Shown: positions 1 through 9,151, counted from the first letter of the stretch. The stretch is DNA of 46,532 nt from Burkholderia sp. IMCC1007 (GCF_027257875.1 NZ_JAPVQY010000026.1:1-46532), one strand, 5' to 3'. Notes: generated by a model not told the origin, from the sequence alone. Numbers and translations: made by a program.

Positions 1-2
1 TG

Positions 3-1370
3 CGCACGCTCGCGAACGAAAGCCGCGAACCCGGCACGTTCCGCGCGACGCTGGTCGCGCAGCCGGTCGCGCGCCCGATGCTGCGCGGCGCGCGGCCCAC
101 GACGTTCTGGCAATTCGGCACGGGCACGCAAGGGCCGGTCGTTGGCCCGCTGATCGACGTGCGCGAGGGCGACACCGTCGAAATCCGTTTCGTGAACAAG
201 CTGCCGCAGCCGTCGACCATCCACTGGCACGGGCTGCCCGTGCCGCCCGACCAGGACGGCAATCCGTCCGATCCGGTGGCGCCGGGCGCATCGCGCGTGT
301 ACCGCTTCACACTGCCGAAGGGCAGCGCCGGCACTTACTGGTATCACCCGCATCCGCACATGATGACCGCCGAGCAGGTGTTCCGCGGGCTGGCCGGCCC
401 GTTCGTCGTGCGCGCCGCCGACGATCCGCTCGCCGGCTGGCCGGAGCGCAACCTGTTCGTGTCCGACCTGAAGCTCGCCCGTGACGGCACGATTGCGCCG
501 AACGACATGATGGACTGGATGAACGGCCGCGAAGGCCAGTTCGTGCTGCTCAACGGCGCGCGCCGGCCGCGGATCGACGTGGCGGGCGACGAGCGCTGGC
601 GCGTGTGGAACGCCTGCAGCGCGCGTTATCTGCGCGTCGCATTCGACGATGGCCGCACGTTCGAGCATGCGGGCACCGACGGCGGGCTGTTCGACGCGCC
701 GCGCCACGTCACGTCGCTGCTGCTCGCGCCCGGCGAGCGTGCGGAGCTGCTGGTGCGTGCCGGTGATCGTGCGTCGCGCGCGGTGTTGCAGGCGGCCGAA
801 TACGACCGCCGCAAGATGGCGATGTCGCACGACGACGGCCACGGCAGCCTGCCGCCCGCTCCGGCGCTGGCGCTCGCCGACGTCGCGTTCGCGCCGGCGC
901 CCGCCCGTGCGTTGCCCGCGACGCTGCGGGCGGTGCCGGCACTGGGCGAGCCGGTCGCGCGCAAGGCGGTCGAGTTCGGCGAAGAGATGGACATGGACGC
1001 GATGATGAGCGGCCCGGCGCACGGCCGTCCGGCGGGCATGCGCTTCATGATCAACGGCGCGACCTACGCGCCGCATCGCGCGACGCTGACGAGCCGCCGC
1101 GGCGACATCGAGCGCTGGGACATCCGCAACGCGACCGACATGGACCACCCGTTCCATTTGCATGGCACGCAATTCCAGGTGATCGAGCGTGCGTCGGATG
1201 GGGCGCGCACGCGCGAACCGTTCCGCGCGTGGCGCGATACCGTGAACGTGCGCAGCGGCGAAACCGTGACGATACTCGTGTCGCAAGACATGCCCGGCGA
1301 GCGCATGTTTCACTGCCACATTCTCGAACACGAGGATCTCGGCATGATGGGCACGCTGAAAGTCGTGTAA
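3..1370 (+). CDS. Multicopper oxidase (5' end outside window)
   Basis: Periplasmic-type multicopper oxidase of the CopA/CueO/SufI superfamily. These enzymes oxidise a substrate, often Cu(I), and pass four electrons to oxygen. The frame is open from base 3, so the true start lies before the window. Copper-ligand motifs are in order: IHWHG near base 219, YWYHPH near base 341, HPFHLHGTQF near base 1147, and a C-terminal HCHILEHEDLGMM carrying the type 1 Cys, His and axial Met. Met-rich patches (KMAMSH, MDMDAMM) suggest copper handling. The stop is TAA at 1368-1370. The family call is firm; the physiological substrate is not shown. Confidence 0.93.
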   Translation, partial: RTLANESREPGTFRATLVAQPVARPMLRGARPTTFWQFGTGTQGPVVGPLIDVREGDTVEIRFVNKLPQPSTIHWHGLPVPPDQDGNPSDPVAPGASRVYRFTLPKGSAGTYWYHPHPHMMTAEQVFRGLAGPFVVRAADDPLAGWPERNLFVSDLKLARDGTIAPNDMMDWMNGREGQFVLLNGARRPRIDVAGDERWRVWNACSARYLRVAFDDGRTFEHAGTDGGLFDAPRHVTSLLLAPGERAELLVRAGDRASRAVLQAAEYDRRKMAMSHDDGHGSLPPAPALALADVAFAPAPARALPATLRAVPALGEPVARKAVEFGEEMDMDAMMSGPAHGRPAGMRFMINGATYAPHRATLTSRRGDIERWDIRNATDMDHPFHLHGTQFQVIERASDGARTREPFRAWRDTVNVRSGETVTILVSQDMPGERMFHCHILEHEDLGMMGTLKVV

Positions 1371-1456
1371 CGCGACATCGAATTTGTTTCACGCGAATGG
1401 CAAACATTCGATCTGCGCGTGCAACAAGACAATATGCGTTCAATTATCGGGATTGA

Positions 1457-1496
1457 ACGAAAAGGCCGGCCAATCGAATTAACGAATGGCCGGCCT
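1457..1496 (-). terminator. Second of two tandem intrinsic terminators after the cold-shock gene
   Basis: AGGCCGGCC (1463-1471) pairs with GGCCGGCCT (1488-1496) around a 16-nt A/T-rich loop. Read on the minus strand it runs into TTTTCGTTC. It lies immediately beyond the first terminator, so the cold-shock transcript appears to have a back-up terminator. The plus strand has no U-run after the stem, so it does not obviously serve the oxidase gene. Confidence 0.55.
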
Positions 1497-1530
1497 GAAA
1501 AAAAAGAAACCCGGCGCAATGCCGGGTTTC
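1497..1530 (-). terminator. Intrinsic terminator of the cold-shock gene
   Basis: A 10-bp perfect stem GAAACCCGGC/GCCGGGTTTC (1506-1515 and 1521-1530) with a 5-nt loop. On the minus strand a run of eight T residues follows. It sits 22 nt beyond the cold-shock stop codon. Confidence 0.85.
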
Positions 1531-1551
1531 TTCGTCCGATATCCGGTGCCT

Positions 1552-1755
1552 TTATGCGGCCTGGATGTTCGACGCTTGCTTGCCCTTCGGGCCTTGAACG
1601 ACCTCGAAGCTCACCTTCTGGCCTTCCTTCAGGGTCTTGAAGCCCTGCATGTTGATGGCCGAGAAGTGCGCAAACAGATCCTCACCGCCCTCGTCGGGAG
1701 TGATGAAACCGAAGCCCTTCGCGTCGTTGAACCATTTAACGATACCAGTTGCCAT
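1552..1755 (-). CDS. cspA: Cold-shock protein (CspA family)
   Basis: A 67-residue single cold-shock domain, a small OB-fold that binds single-stranded nucleic acid and acts as an RNA chaperone. RNP1 is seen as KGFGFI and RNP2 as LFAHFS; the N-terminus [14 protein letters not shown] is diagnostic. Length equals the usual 66-70 residues. A purine-rich GGGAAGTAGGAA precedes the ATG. The gene is monocistronic, with tandem terminators downstream and a predicted promoter about 150 nt upstream, giving the long 5' leader typical of temperature-controlled csp mRNAs. Which paralogue this is cannot be told from one copy. Confidence 0.96.
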   Translation of the reverse strand: MATGIVKWFNDAKGFGFITPDEGGEDLFAHFSAINMQGFKTLKEGQKVSFEVVQGPKGKQASNIQAA

Positions 1756-1907
1756 TTCCTACTTCCCCTGTCACACAGTCGCTGCTACTTACCACGAGCA
1801 CGCTCGAAAAGCTAAACGACCGGAAAATGCAGCCGTTCCCCCCTCACAAGCTCACCTTCGGCCTCTTTCAGTTCACTAACCGGCGAATTGAAAAAAGTGC
1901 CAGCTTG
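1756..1907 (-). promoter_or_regulatory. Long 5' leader of the cold-shock mRNA
   Basis: About 145 nt separate the predicted transcription start (near 1900, minus strand) from the ATG at 1755. No convincing protein is encoded here. CspA-family mRNAs commonly carry leaders of this length that refold with temperature. I infer the same role from length and position only. Confidence 0.45.
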
Positions 1908-1936
1908 ATTGTTGGCGCTCTTTATTTGGGTGTCAA
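1908..1936 (-). promoter_or_regulatory. Sigma-70-type promoter for the cold-shock gene
   Basis: On the minus strand: TTGACA (1931-1936), a 17-bp spacer, and AACAAT (1908-1913, four of six consensus). The -35 box is perfect. The rest of 1937-2168 shows no gene I can support. Confidence 0.6.
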
Positions 1937-2168
1937 GAGGAATTTTTAGACGGTTGGAGGGCCGTTGTAAAGAACCCATTTTCAGGGTTTTTCCGGCTTT
2001 GCTTTGCAGCATGCCGCCAAGCGCGCGGACTTGAAAAGTCGCATAATCGGTTCATATACCAGGCTCGAGTGACACGCGATCGAGTCGTCCCGGCTTGTGG
2101 GATACTGGACGCGGATGCGACGGTCCGGTGCGGTCTCCCCCTGACGGTTCGTGTTCTGCGCCATGCGT

Positions 2169-2194
2169 GAAAGCCGGCACCGCAGCCGGCTTTC
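2169..2194. other. Strong hairpin in the csp-clpS intergenic region
   Basis: GAAAGCCGGC (2169-2178) and GCCGGCTTTC (2185-2194) form a 10-bp perfect stem with a 6-nt loop. No clear U-run follows on either strand, so it may be a weak bidirectional terminator or a transcript-end stabiliser. The surrounding 547-nt gap (1756-2302) otherwise holds only the two divergent promoters. Confidence 0.5.
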
Positions 2195-2268
2195 GTATGG
2201 CACGAAGACGATGGCGTGTCGTCGGGAACCAGGGAGGGCGCCGACCGGTCGGTCGGGTAATGGCAGGA

Positions 2269-2296
2269 TTGCGGGCCTGTCCGAGTTGTTTAGAAT
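2269..2296 (+). promoter_or_regulatory. Candidate clpS promoter giving a leaderless mRNA
   Basis: TTGCGG (2269-2274), a 16-bp spacer and TAGAAT (2291-2296). Only six bases separate the -10 box from the clpS ATG at 2303, so the first transcribed base would fall on the start codon. No Shine-Dalgarno sequence is present, which fits a leaderless transcript. Confidence 0.5.
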
Positions 2297-2302
2297 GGGT
2301 GT

Positions 2303-2617
2303 ATGGCGATTATCCCGGACAAGCAGGACAGCACCGTCCTGGAACGCAAGCAGCAGAAGCTCAAGCCGCCTTCGATGTACAAGGTGGTGCTGCTGAACGA
2401 CGACTTCACGCCGATGGAGTTCGTCGTGATGGTCGTACAGGAGTATTTCAAGAAGGATCGCGAGACGGCCACGCAGATCATGCTGAAGGTCCATCGCGAG
2501 GGGCGAGGGGTATGTGGGGTCTATACGCGGGACATCGCGTCGACCAAGGTTGAGCAAGTCGTTACCCATGCGCGGCAGGCCGGGCATCCGCTGCAGTGCG
2601 TGATGGAGGAAGCATGA
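2303..2617 (+). CDS. clpS: ATP-dependent Clp protease adaptor ClpS
   Basis: A 104-residue adaptor that binds N-end-rule substrates and delivers them to ClpAP. It has a flexible N-terminal tail, the [13 protein letters not shown] segment whose Asn-Asp pair lines the N-degron pocket, and [17 protein letters not shown], whose His belongs to the same pocket. Length is normal for the family. The stop overlaps the clpA start (ATGA at 2614-2617), so the two are translationally coupled. No ribosome binding site precedes the ATG; a -10-like box lies just upstream instead. Confidence 0.97.
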   Translation: MAIIPDKQDSTVLERKQQKLKPPSMYKVVLLNDDFTPMEFVVMVVQEYFKKDRETATQIMLKVHREGRGVCGVYTRDIASTKVEQVVTHARQAGHPLQCVMEEA

Positions 2618-4914
2618 TTGCCCAGGAATTGGAAGTCAGCCTGCACATGGCGTTCATGGAAGCACGTCAGGCGCGCCATGAGTTCATTACGGTCGAGCAT
2701 CTGCTGCTGGCTCTGCTGGATAATCCGACGGCAGCCGAGGTGTTGCGCGCGTGTGCGGCCAACATCGAGGACTTGCGTCAGAACCTGCGCAATTTCATCC
2801 ACGACAACACACCGACCGTTCCGGGTACCGACGATGTCGATACCCAGCCGACGCTCGGTTTCCAGCGCGTGATCCAGCGCGCGATCATGCACGTCCAGTC
2901 GACGTCGAACGGCAAGAAGGAAGTGACCGGCGCAAACGTGCTGGTGGCGATCTTCGGCGAGAAGGATTCGCATGCCGTCTACTACCTGCAGCAGCAGGGC
3001 GTGACGCGCCTCGACGTGGTGAACTTCATTTCGCACGGCATCGCGAAGACGAACGGCGGCGAAGCCGCGAAGTCGAGCGACGCGAGCGCGGAAAGCGAAG
3101 ACGCGAATGCGCAGAAGGAAACGCCGCTCGCGCAGTTCACGCAGAACCTGAACCAGATGGCGAAGGACGGCCGCATCGATCCGCTGATCGGGCGCGAGCC
3201 GGAGGTCGAGCGCGTGGTGCAGGTGCTGTGCCGTCGCCGCAAGAACAATCCGCTGCTCGTGGGCGAAGCCGGCGTCGGCAAGACCGCGATCGCGGAAGGG
3301 CTCGCCTATCGCATCACGCGCGGCGAAGTGCCGGACATCCTCGCGAACGCGCAGGTCTATTCGCTCGACATGGGCGCGCTGCTGGCGGGCACCAAGTACC
3401 GCGGCGACTTCGAGCAGCGTCTGAAGACGGTGCTGAAGGAGCTGAAGGAGCGTCCGCACGCGATCCTGTTCATCGATGAGATCCATACGCTGATCGGCGC
3501 GGGCGCCGCATCGGGCGGCACGCTCGACGCATCGAACCTGCTGAAGCCGGCGCTGTCGTCGGGCACGCTCAAGTGCATCGGCGCGACCACGTTCACCGAA
3601 TATCGCGGCATCTTCGAGAAGGACGCGGCGCTGTCGCGGCGTTTCCAGAAGGTCGACGTGACGGAGCCGACCGTCGAGCAGACGGTTGCGATCCTGCGCG
3701 GGCTGAAGTCGCGCTTCGAGGAGCACCACGGCGTCAAGTATTCGTCGGGTGCACTGTCGGCCGCGGCCGAGTTGTCGGCACGCTTCATCACCGACCGTCA
3801 TCTGCCGGACAAGGCAATCGACGTGATCGACGAAGCGGGCGCCGCGCAGCGGATCCTGCCGAAGTCGAAGCAGAAGAAGACGATCGGCAAGAGCGAGATC
3901 GAGGAAATCATCTCGAAGATCGCGCGCGTGCCGGCGCAGAGCGTGTCGCAGGACGATCGCAGCAAGCTGCAGACGCTCGATCGCGACCTGAAGAGCGTCG
4001 TGTTCGGCCAGGATCCGGCGATCGATGCGCTGGCCGCGTCGATCAAGATGGCGCGCGCGGGCCTCGGCAAGATGGACAAGCCGATCGGCGCGTTCCTGTT
4101 CTCCGGCCCGACGGGCGTCGGCAAGACCGAAGTGGCGCGCCAGCTCGCGTTCACGCTCGGCATCGAGCTGATCCGCTTCGACATGTCGGAATACATGGAG
4201 CGTCACGCGGTGAGCCGGCTGATCGGCGCGCCGCCGGGCTATGTCGGGTTCGACCAGGGTGGGTTGCTGACCGAAGCCGTCACGAAGAAGCCGCATTGCG
4301 TGCTGCTGCTCGACGAGATCGAGAAGGCGCATCCGGACATCTTCAACGTGCTGCTGCAGGTGATGGACCACGGCACGCTGACCGACAACAACGGCCGCAA
4401 GGCGGATTTCCGCAACGTCATCATCATCATGACGACGAACGCGGGCGCCGAGTCGATGCAGAAGGCGACGATCGGCTTCACGACGCGCCGCGAGACGGGC
4501 GACGAGATGGCCGACATCAAGCGCCTGTTCACGCCGGAGTTCCGCAACCGCCTGGATTCGATCATCAGCTTCCGCTCGCTCGATGAGGAAATCATCATGC
4601 GCGTGGTCGACAAGTTCCTGATCCAGCTCGAGGAACAGCTGCACGAGAAGAAGGTCGACGCGCTCTTCACCGACGCGTTGCGCAAGCATCTCGCGAAGCA
4701 CGGCTTCGACCCGCTGATGGGCGCGCGGCCGATGCAGCGGCTGATTCAGGACACGATCCGTCGTGCACTGGCCGACGAGCTGCTGTTCGGCAAGCTCCTC
4801 AACGGCGGCCATGTGACGGTCGACGTCGACGAAAACGACAAGGTGCAGTTGTCGTTCGACAAGCTCGGGAATCCGCCGCACAAGCCGAACGAAGAGACGG
4901 TCGAAGTCGAGTAA
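2614..4914 (+). CDS. clpA: ATP-dependent Clp protease ATP-binding subunit ClpA
   Basis: A 766-residue class I AAA+ unfoldase that feeds substrates to ClpP. The N-terminal repeat domain begins [17 protein letters not shown]-1 has Walker A GEAGVGKT (about residue 217) and Walker [14 protein letters not shown]-2 has Walker A GPTGVGKT (about residue 498) and Walker [13 protein letters not shown]. The ClpP-docking loop reads IGF rather than the IGL of E. coli ClpA. Start 2614 was chosen over an in-frame ATG at 2596 because GGAGGA sits 4 nt upstream and the N-terminus then matches the family. Confidence 0.97.
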   Translation: MIAQELEVSLHMAFMEARQARHEFITVEHLLLALLDNPTAAEVLRACAANIEDLRQNLRNFIHDNTPTVPGTDDVDTQPTLGFQRVIQRAIMHVQSTSNGKKEVTGANVLVAIFGEKDSHAVYYLQQQGVTRLDVVNFISHGIAKTNGGEAAKSSDASAESEDANAQKETPLAQFTQNLNQMAKDGRIDPLIGREPEVERVVQVLCRRRKNNPLLVGEAGVGKTAIAEGLAYRITRGEVPDILANAQVYSLDMGALLAGTKYRGDFEQRLKTVLKELKERPHAILFIDEIHTLIGAGAASGGTLDASNLLKPALSSGTLKCIGATTFTEYRGIFEKDAALSRRFQKVDVTEPTVEQTVAILRGLKSRFEEHHGVKYSSGALSAAAELSARFITDRHLPDKAIDVIDEAGAAQRILPKSKQKKTIGKSEIEEIISKIARVPAQSVSQDDRSKLQTLDRDLKSVVFGQDPAIDALAASIKMARAGLGKMDKPIGAFLFSGPTGVGKTEVARQLAFTLGIELIRFDMSEYMERHAVSRLIGAPPGYVGFDQGGLLTEAVTKKPHCVLLLDEIEKAHPDIFNVLLQVMDHGTLTDNNGRKADFRNVIIIMTTNAGAESMQKATIGFTTRRETGDEMADIKRLFTPEFRNRLDSIISFRSLDEEIIMRVVDKFLIQLEEQLHEKKVDALFTDALRKHLAKHGFDPLMGARPMQRLIQDTIRRALADELLFGKLLNGGHVTVDVDENDKVQLSFDKLGNPPHKPNEETVEVE

Positions 4915-4936
4915 ACGATAATTCGTGGTTCATGCG

Positions 4937-4972
4937 AACGGCGCGGGAAGTTCTCCGCGCCGTTTCGTTTTA
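4937..4972 (+). terminator. Intrinsic terminator of clpS-clpA
   Basis: AACGGCGCGG (4937-4946) pairs with CCGCGCCGTT (4955-4964) around an 8-nt loop, followed by the T-rich TCGTTTTATC. It lies 22 nt after the clpA stop. Confidence 0.8.
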
Positions 4973-5017
4973 TCTGGCGCCGGCGGCGCCGTGGTGGTGC
5001 AGGGGAGTGGTAACGCA

Positions 5018-6397
5018 GTGACACAACAACAACGGTCGTTCGACAACATCGTCGCGCGCGAACAAGGGTTGCGCCATGCGCTGACGTCCGGGCAGATGGC
5101 GATGATCGCGATCGGCGGCGCGATCGGCACGGGGCTGTTCCTCGGCAGCGGCTTCGCGATCGGGCTCGCTGGCCCGAGCGTGCTGGTTTCGTACGCGATC
5201 GGCGCGCTGATCGCGCTGCTGCTGATGGGCGCGCTTGCGGAAATGACGGTCGCGCATCCGACGGCCGGCTCGTTCGGCGCGTATGCCGAGCACTACGTCG
5301 GCCCGCTCGCCGGCTTTCTCGTGCGCTATGCGTACTGGTTCGCGGTGGTGTTCGCGATCGGCACCGAAATCAGCGCGATCGCCGTGTTCATGAAGTACTG
5401 GTTTCCGGCCGTGCCCGGCTGGTACTGGGTGATCGGCTTCTCCGCGCTGCTGGTCGCGGTGAACCTCGCGAGCGTCACGCTGTACGGTTCGGTCGAATAT
5501 GCGTTTTCGCTGCTGAAGATCGCGGCGATCATCGTATTCATCGTGCTCGGCGCCTATCTCGTGTGGTCGGCGCCGGCGGCGTCGGGCATCGGTTTCGCGA
5601 ACTACACCGCGCACGGCGGCTTCATGCCGAAAGGGCCGAGGGGAACGTGGGTCGCGGTGATCGTCGCGATCTTCAGCTACATGAGCATCGAGGCCGTCGC
5701 GATCGCGGCCGGCGAGGCGCGCGATCCGCAGCACGCGGTCACCCGCGCGTTCCGCTCGACGGTGTTCCGGCTCGTGCTGTTCTATCTGCTCACGCTTGCG
5801 CTGATGCTCGCGATCGTGCCGTGGACGCAGGCCGGCACCGACGAAAGCCCGTTCGTGAAGGTGATGGCCGCGACGCACGTGCCGTATGCGGCAGGCGTGA
5901 TCAACTTCGTGCTGCTGATCGCGGCGCTATCGGCAATGAACAGCCAGCTCTACGTGACGACGCGAATGATGTTCAGCCTGTCGCGCGCGCGGCTCGCGCC
6001 CGCGGTGTTCGGCCGGCTCGGCGCGAACGGCGTGCCGCGTGCGGCGCTGTGGATCTCGACGAGCGGCGTCGCGGTCGCGGCCGTGCTCGTCGCGCTGTCG
6101 CCCGACACGGCGTTTACCGTGATGATGGCGATCGCGATGTTCGGCGCGCTGCTCACGTGGCTGATGATCTTCGTCACGCATCTGCGCTTTCGCGCGCAGT
6201 ATCGCGGCCCGGCGCTCGCATTCCGGATGTGGGGGCATCCGTTCGGCAGCCTGCTCGGCGCCGGGCTCGTCGCGGCAATCCTCCTGACGACCGCTTTCAC
6301 GCGCGAATTCCGGATGACGATGGTGGTCGGCGTCGTCTTCGTCGTGCTGCTGACGCTCGCGTATGCGCTGCATTATCGACACCAACACGCGCGCTGA
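5018..6397 (+). CDS. Amino-acid permease (APC superfamily, AAT family)
   Basis: A 459-residue inner-membrane proton-coupled amino-acid importer. The first helix carries AIGGAIGTGLFLGSG, the unwound substrate-binding signature of the family. About twelve hydrophobic segments follow, with short charged loops. The start is GTG at 5018, preceded by AGGGGAG ten bases upstream; an upstream GTG in the same frame (4925) would add a non-homologous tail running through the clpA terminator. The relatives (GABA, aromatic, proline permeases) cannot be separated by eye, so the substrate is left open. It is a single-gene unit between the clpA terminator and the next promoter. Confidence 0.9.
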   Translation: MTQQQRSFDNIVAREQGLRHALTSGQMAMIAIGGAIGTGLFLGSGFAIGLAGPSVLVSYAIGALIALLLMGALAEMTVAHPTAGSFGAYAEHYVGPLAGFLVRYAYWFAVVFAIGTEISAIAVFMKYWFPAVPGWYWVIGFSALLVAVNLASVTLYGSVEYAFSLLKIAAIIVFIVLGAYLVWSAPAASGIGFANYTAHGGFMPKGPRGTWVAVIVAIFSYMSIEAVAIAAGEARDPQHAVTRAFRSTVFRLVLFYLLTLALMLAIVPWTQAGTDESPFVKVMAATHVPYAAGVINFVLLIAALSAMNSQLYVTTRMMFSLSRARLAPAVFGRLGANGVPRAALWISTSGVAVAAVLVALSPDTAFTVMMAIAMFGALLTWLMIFVTHLRFRAQYRGPALAFRMWGHPFGSLLGAGLVAAILLTTAFTREFRMTMVVGVVFVVLLTLAYALHYRHQHAR

Positions 6398-6435
6398 CCG
6401 CGCCGGCGTGGCCGTCCACGCCGCTTTTCGTAGTC

Positions 6436-6469
6436 GCTAAGGTTCCGTTAAGCGAGCGGCCAGTACATT
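6436..6469 (+). promoter_or_regulatory. PmrA/QseB-like direct repeat and -10 box
   Basis: GCTAAG (6436-6441), five bases, GTTAAG (6447-6452): two half-sites 11 bp apart, one helical turn, matching 9 of 12 positions of the (C/T)TTAAG-N5-(C/T)TTAAG box of PmrA-family response regulators. TACATT (6464-6469) follows at a distance that puts the repeat over the -35 region. This is inferred from motif likeness; no such regulator gene lies in the window. Confidence 0.4.
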
Positions 6470-6532
6470 CGAGCCTGTCTGCAATGCGCGCCGGTCCGTA
6501 CCGGCGCGCCGCTTCTGCAAAAAGGGGTTCGA

Positions 6533-7303
6533 ATGAACAAACTTCCTGAAATCACGCTCGCGTTCTGGATCATGAAGATCTGCGCGACGACGCTCGGCGA
6601 AACCGGTGGCGACCTGCTGTCGATGACGCTGAACGTCGGCTACGCGGTGAGCTCGATCCTGCTGTTCGGTTTCTTCCTCGTGACGCTGGGCGCACAGCTC
6701 AAGACGACGCGCTATCGCCCGGCGATCTACTGGGCCGTGATCGTCGCGACGAGCACGGCCGGCACGACGATGTCGGACTTCATGGACCGTACGCTCGGCC
6801 TCGGCTATGCGGCCGGCTCGTCGATCCTCGTCGCGATCCTGCTGGCGATCTTCGCGGTGTGGCGCCTGAGCGGCGAATCGCTGTCGGTCGACCTGATCCG
6901 CACGCGCAAGGTCGAGCTGCTGTACTGGATCGCGATCCTGTTCTCGAACACGCTCGGCACCGCGCTCGGCGATTTCCTCGCGGACAGCTCGGGCCTCGGC
7001 TTCGGCGGCGGCGCGCTGCTGATCGGCGGACTGCTCGCGGCGATCGTGCTCGCGCACTACTACACGCGGATCTCCGGCGTGCTGCTGTTCTGGGCCGCGT
7101 TCGTGCTCACGCGTCCGTTTGGCGCAACGGTCGGCGATCTGCTGACGAAACCGGTCGCGAAGGGCGGACTCGCGCTCGGCACGGTCGGCTCGTCGGCGGT
7201 GCTGCTCGGCGTGCTGGTTGCGATGGTGATCTACGCGAGCATCGCACAGGCGCGGCGACGCGAACTCGCGCCTGCACGGATTGCGCAGACGGCGGACCGG
7301 TGA
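6533..7303 (+). CDS. COG4705-like membrane protein with four internal repeats
   Basis: A 256-residue polytopic inner-membrane protein resembling the uncharacterised COG4705 family. It has about eight hydrophobic segments. The same short motif recurs four times: TLGETGGDLLS (about residue 20), TAGTTMSDFMD (about 77), TLGTALGDFLA (about 143) and PFGATVGDLLT (about 197). Each has a small residue-Gly pair and an invariant Asp, suggesting gene duplication and a shared polar site in the membrane. AAAAAGGGG precedes the ATG. A two-component-type box upstream hints at stress induction. Function is unknown; a transporter role is my inference. Confidence 0.8.
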   Translation: MNKLPEITLAFWIMKICATTLGETGGDLLSMTLNVGYAVSSILLFGFFLVTLGAQLKTTRYRPAIYWAVIVATSTAGTTMSDFMDRTLGLGYAAGSSILVAILLAIFAVWRLSGESLSVDLIRTRKVELLYWIAILFSNTLGTALGDFLADSSGLGFGGGALLIGGLLAAIVLAHYYTRISGVLLFWAAFVLTRPFGATVGDLLTKPVAKGGLALGTVGSSAVLLGVLVAMVIYASIAQARRRELAPARIAQTADR

Positions 7304-7332
7304 GCGGAAGCGGGCCGCATCGGCTGTAATCG

Positions 7333-7357
7333 AAAAAGGGGCCGCGAGGCCCCTTTC
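7333..7357. terminator. Bidirectional terminator between the membrane protein gene and dut
   Basis: AAAGGGGCC (7335-7343) pairs with GGCCCCTTT (7348-7356) with loop GCGA. A-rich sequence flanks the left side and T-rich the right, so it can act for both converging genes. Confidence 0.75.
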
Positions 7358-7370
7358 TGCATTGTGCCGT

Positions 7371-7817
7371 TCAGTGACGGCCGGTGCTGCCGAAGCCGCC
7401 TTCGCCGCGATCGCTTTGGTCGAAGTCGTCGACGATGTTGAACTGCGCCTGCACGACCGGCACGATCACGAGTTGCGCGAGCCGTTCGAACGGGTTCAGC
7501 ACGAACTCGGTCTGGCCACGGTTCCACGTCGAGACCATCAACTGGCCCTGGTAGTCGGAATCGATCAGGCCGACGAGGTTGCCGAGCACGATCCCGTGCT
7601 TGTGGCCGAGGCCCGAGCGCGGCAGGATCAGCGCCGCGTAGCCGGGGTCGGCGAGATGAATCGCGAGGCCGGTCGGCACCAGCGTCGTCTCGCCCGGCTT
7701 CAGCGTGACGGGTGCGTCGAGGCATGCACGCAGGTCGAGCCCTGCGCTGCCGGTGGTGGCGTACGCGGGCAGGTAGTCGCGCATGCGCGCGTCGAGAATC
7801 TTCAGGTCGAGTTTCAT
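7371..7817 (-). CDS. dut: dUTP diphosphatase
   Basis: A 148-residue trimeric dUTPase that hydrolyses dUTP to dUMP and pyrophosphate, protecting DNA from uracil and supplying dTMP synthesis. All five family motifs are visible in order: [31 protein letters not shown] and the C-terminal GEGGFGSTG. The start at 7817 ([12 protein letters not shown]) matches the family; an upstream in-frame start would only add a basic tail. It is the last gene of the minus-strand cluster, 55 nt after coaBC. Confidence 0.97.
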   Translation of the reverse strand: MKLDLKILDARMRDYLPAYATTGSAGLDLRACLDAPVTLKPGETTLVPTGLAIHLADPGYAALILPRSGLGHKHGIVLGNLVGLIDSDYQGQLMVSTWNRGQTEFVLNPFERLAQLVIVPVVQAQFNIVDDFDQSDRGEGGFGSTGRH

Positions 7818-7872
7818 GCGTTCGTCGAATCGGTCGGGAAGGGCGCGGCGGTGCGTGCCGCCGCGCAAGGGA

Positions 7873-9084
7873 TCAGATCAGGCGGTTGTCGGGCAGCCGC
7901 TTCGCGATTTCGGCCACGAGCGTGTGCGCGAGTTCGTCCTTCGGTGCACGCGGCACGCGCGTGAGGCCGCCCGCTTCGAACAGCACGACCTCGTTGTCGT
8001 CGCGGCCGAACGTCAGCGGGCCGAGGTTGCCGACCAGCAGCGGCACGTTCTTGCGCTTGCGCTTCTCGTCGCCGTGCACGTCGAGGTCGCCGCTTTCGGC
8101 CGCGAAACCGACGCAGAACGGCGGATCGGGCAGCGCCGCGACCGACGCGAGGATGTCGGGGTTCTCGACGAACGCGAGCGCCGGCATCTTGCGGTCGGCC
8201 GTCTTCTTCATCTTGTGCTCGGCGGGCTGAGCGACGCGCCAGTCGGCGACCGCGGCCACCGCGATGAAGATGTCGGCATCGTTGACGGCATGCATGACCG
8301 CGTCGTACATCTGCTGTGCGGTCTGCACGTCCTGGCGGTAAACGCCCCACGGCGTGTCGAGCGCGACCGGCCCGGCGACGAGGTGTACGTCGGCGCCGGC
8401 CTGCTGCGCGGCACGCGCGAGTGCGAAGCCCATCTTGCCGCTCGAGCGGTTGGTGAGGCCGCGCACCGGATCGAGCGGCTCGAACGTCGGGCCGGCCGTG
8501 ATCAGCACGCGCCGGTGCGCGAGCACCTTCGGCGCGAAGTGCGCGACGATCGCTTCATAGATCGCTTCGGGCTCGAGCATGCGGCCGTCGCCGACTTCAC
8601 CGCACGCCTGCGCGCCGGAATCGGGGCCGAGCACCGACACGCCGTCGGCGCGCAGCTGCGCGGCATTGCGTTGCGTGGCCGGGTTCTGCCACATCTGACG
8701 GTTCATCGCGGGCACGACGAGCAACGGACAGTCGCGCGCGACGCACAGCGTCGACAGCAGATCGTCGGCGAACCCGTGCGCGAGCTTCGCGAGGAAGTCG
8801 GTCGACGCGGGCGCGATCACGATCGCGTCGGCTTCGCGCGACAGGTCGATGTGCGCCATGTTGTTGCCGATGCGCGCGTCCCACTGGCTCGTGTACACGG
8901 GCCGGCCGGACAGCGCCTGCATCGTGACGGGCGTGATGAACTGCGCCGCGGCTTCCGTCATCGCGACTTGCACGGTCGCGCCGGCCTTCACGAGCAGCCG
9001 CGTGAGTTCGGCGATCTTGTAGCAGGCGATGCCGCCCGTCAGGCCGAGGACGAGGTGTTTTCCTGCGAGTTCTGCGTGTGCCAA
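7873..9084 (-). CDS. coaBC: Bifunctional phosphopantothenoylcysteine decarboxylase/synthetase
   Basis: A 403-residue fusion enzyme of coenzyme A synthesis. CoaB joins cysteine to 4'-phosphopantothenate using CTP; CoaC decarboxylates the product with FMN. The N-terminal flavoprotein half shows [10 protein letters not shown], the catalytic His in [10 protein letters not shown] and the substrate clamp PAMNRQMW. The C-terminal half shows [11 protein letters not shown] and [12 protein letters not shown]. The probable start is TTG at 9084, because GGAGG lies 6 nt upstream; an ATG at 9138 in the same frame would add 18 unmatched residues and has no such site. Confidence 0.95.
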   Translation of the reverse strand: MAHAELAGKHLVLGLTGGIACYKIAELTRLLVKAGATVQVAMTEAAAQFITPVTMQALSGRPVYTSQWDARIGNNMAHIDLSREADAIVIAPASTDFLAKLAHGFADDLLSTLCVARDCPLLVVPAMNRQMWQNPATQRNAAQLRADGVSVLGPDSGAQACGEVGDGRMLEPEAIYEAIVAHFAPKVLAHRRVLITAGPTFEPLDPVRGLTNRSSGKMGFALARAAQQAGADVHLVAGPVALDTPWGVYRQDVQTAQQMYDAVMHAVNDADIFIAVAAVADWRVAQPAEHKMKKTADRKMPALAFVENPDILASVAALPDPPFCVGFAAESGDLDVHGDEKRKRKNVPLLVGNLGPLTFGRDDNEVVLFEAGGLTRVPRAPKDELAHTLVAEIAKRLPDNRLI

Positions 9085-9109
9085 CTCAGGCCTCCAAGGA
9101 TCAAACGGA

Positions 9110-9132
9110 ACGGCCGGCGAGAAGCCGGCCGT
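9110..9132 (-). terminator. Hairpin between lspA and coaBC
   Basis: ACGGCCGGC (9110-9118) and GCCGGCCGT (9124-9132) form a 9-bp stem. On the minus strand TCCGTTTGA follows, only moderately T-rich, so it may be a leaky terminator that lowers coaBC expression from the ileS promoter. Confidence 0.45.
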
Positions 9133-9151
9133 CGACACGGAGTATGCGCGC

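Noticed and set aside
1812..2012. A 66-codon minus-strand frame upstream of the cold-shock gene
   Set aside because: It crosses the predicted csp promoter and leader and has no ribosome site or recognisable sequence.
2521..4881. A 786-codon open frame antisense to clpA
   Set aside because: GC-rich codon use leaves antisense frames open by chance. The translation is Arg/Leu/His-rich with no domain, while clpA on the other strand is unmistakable.
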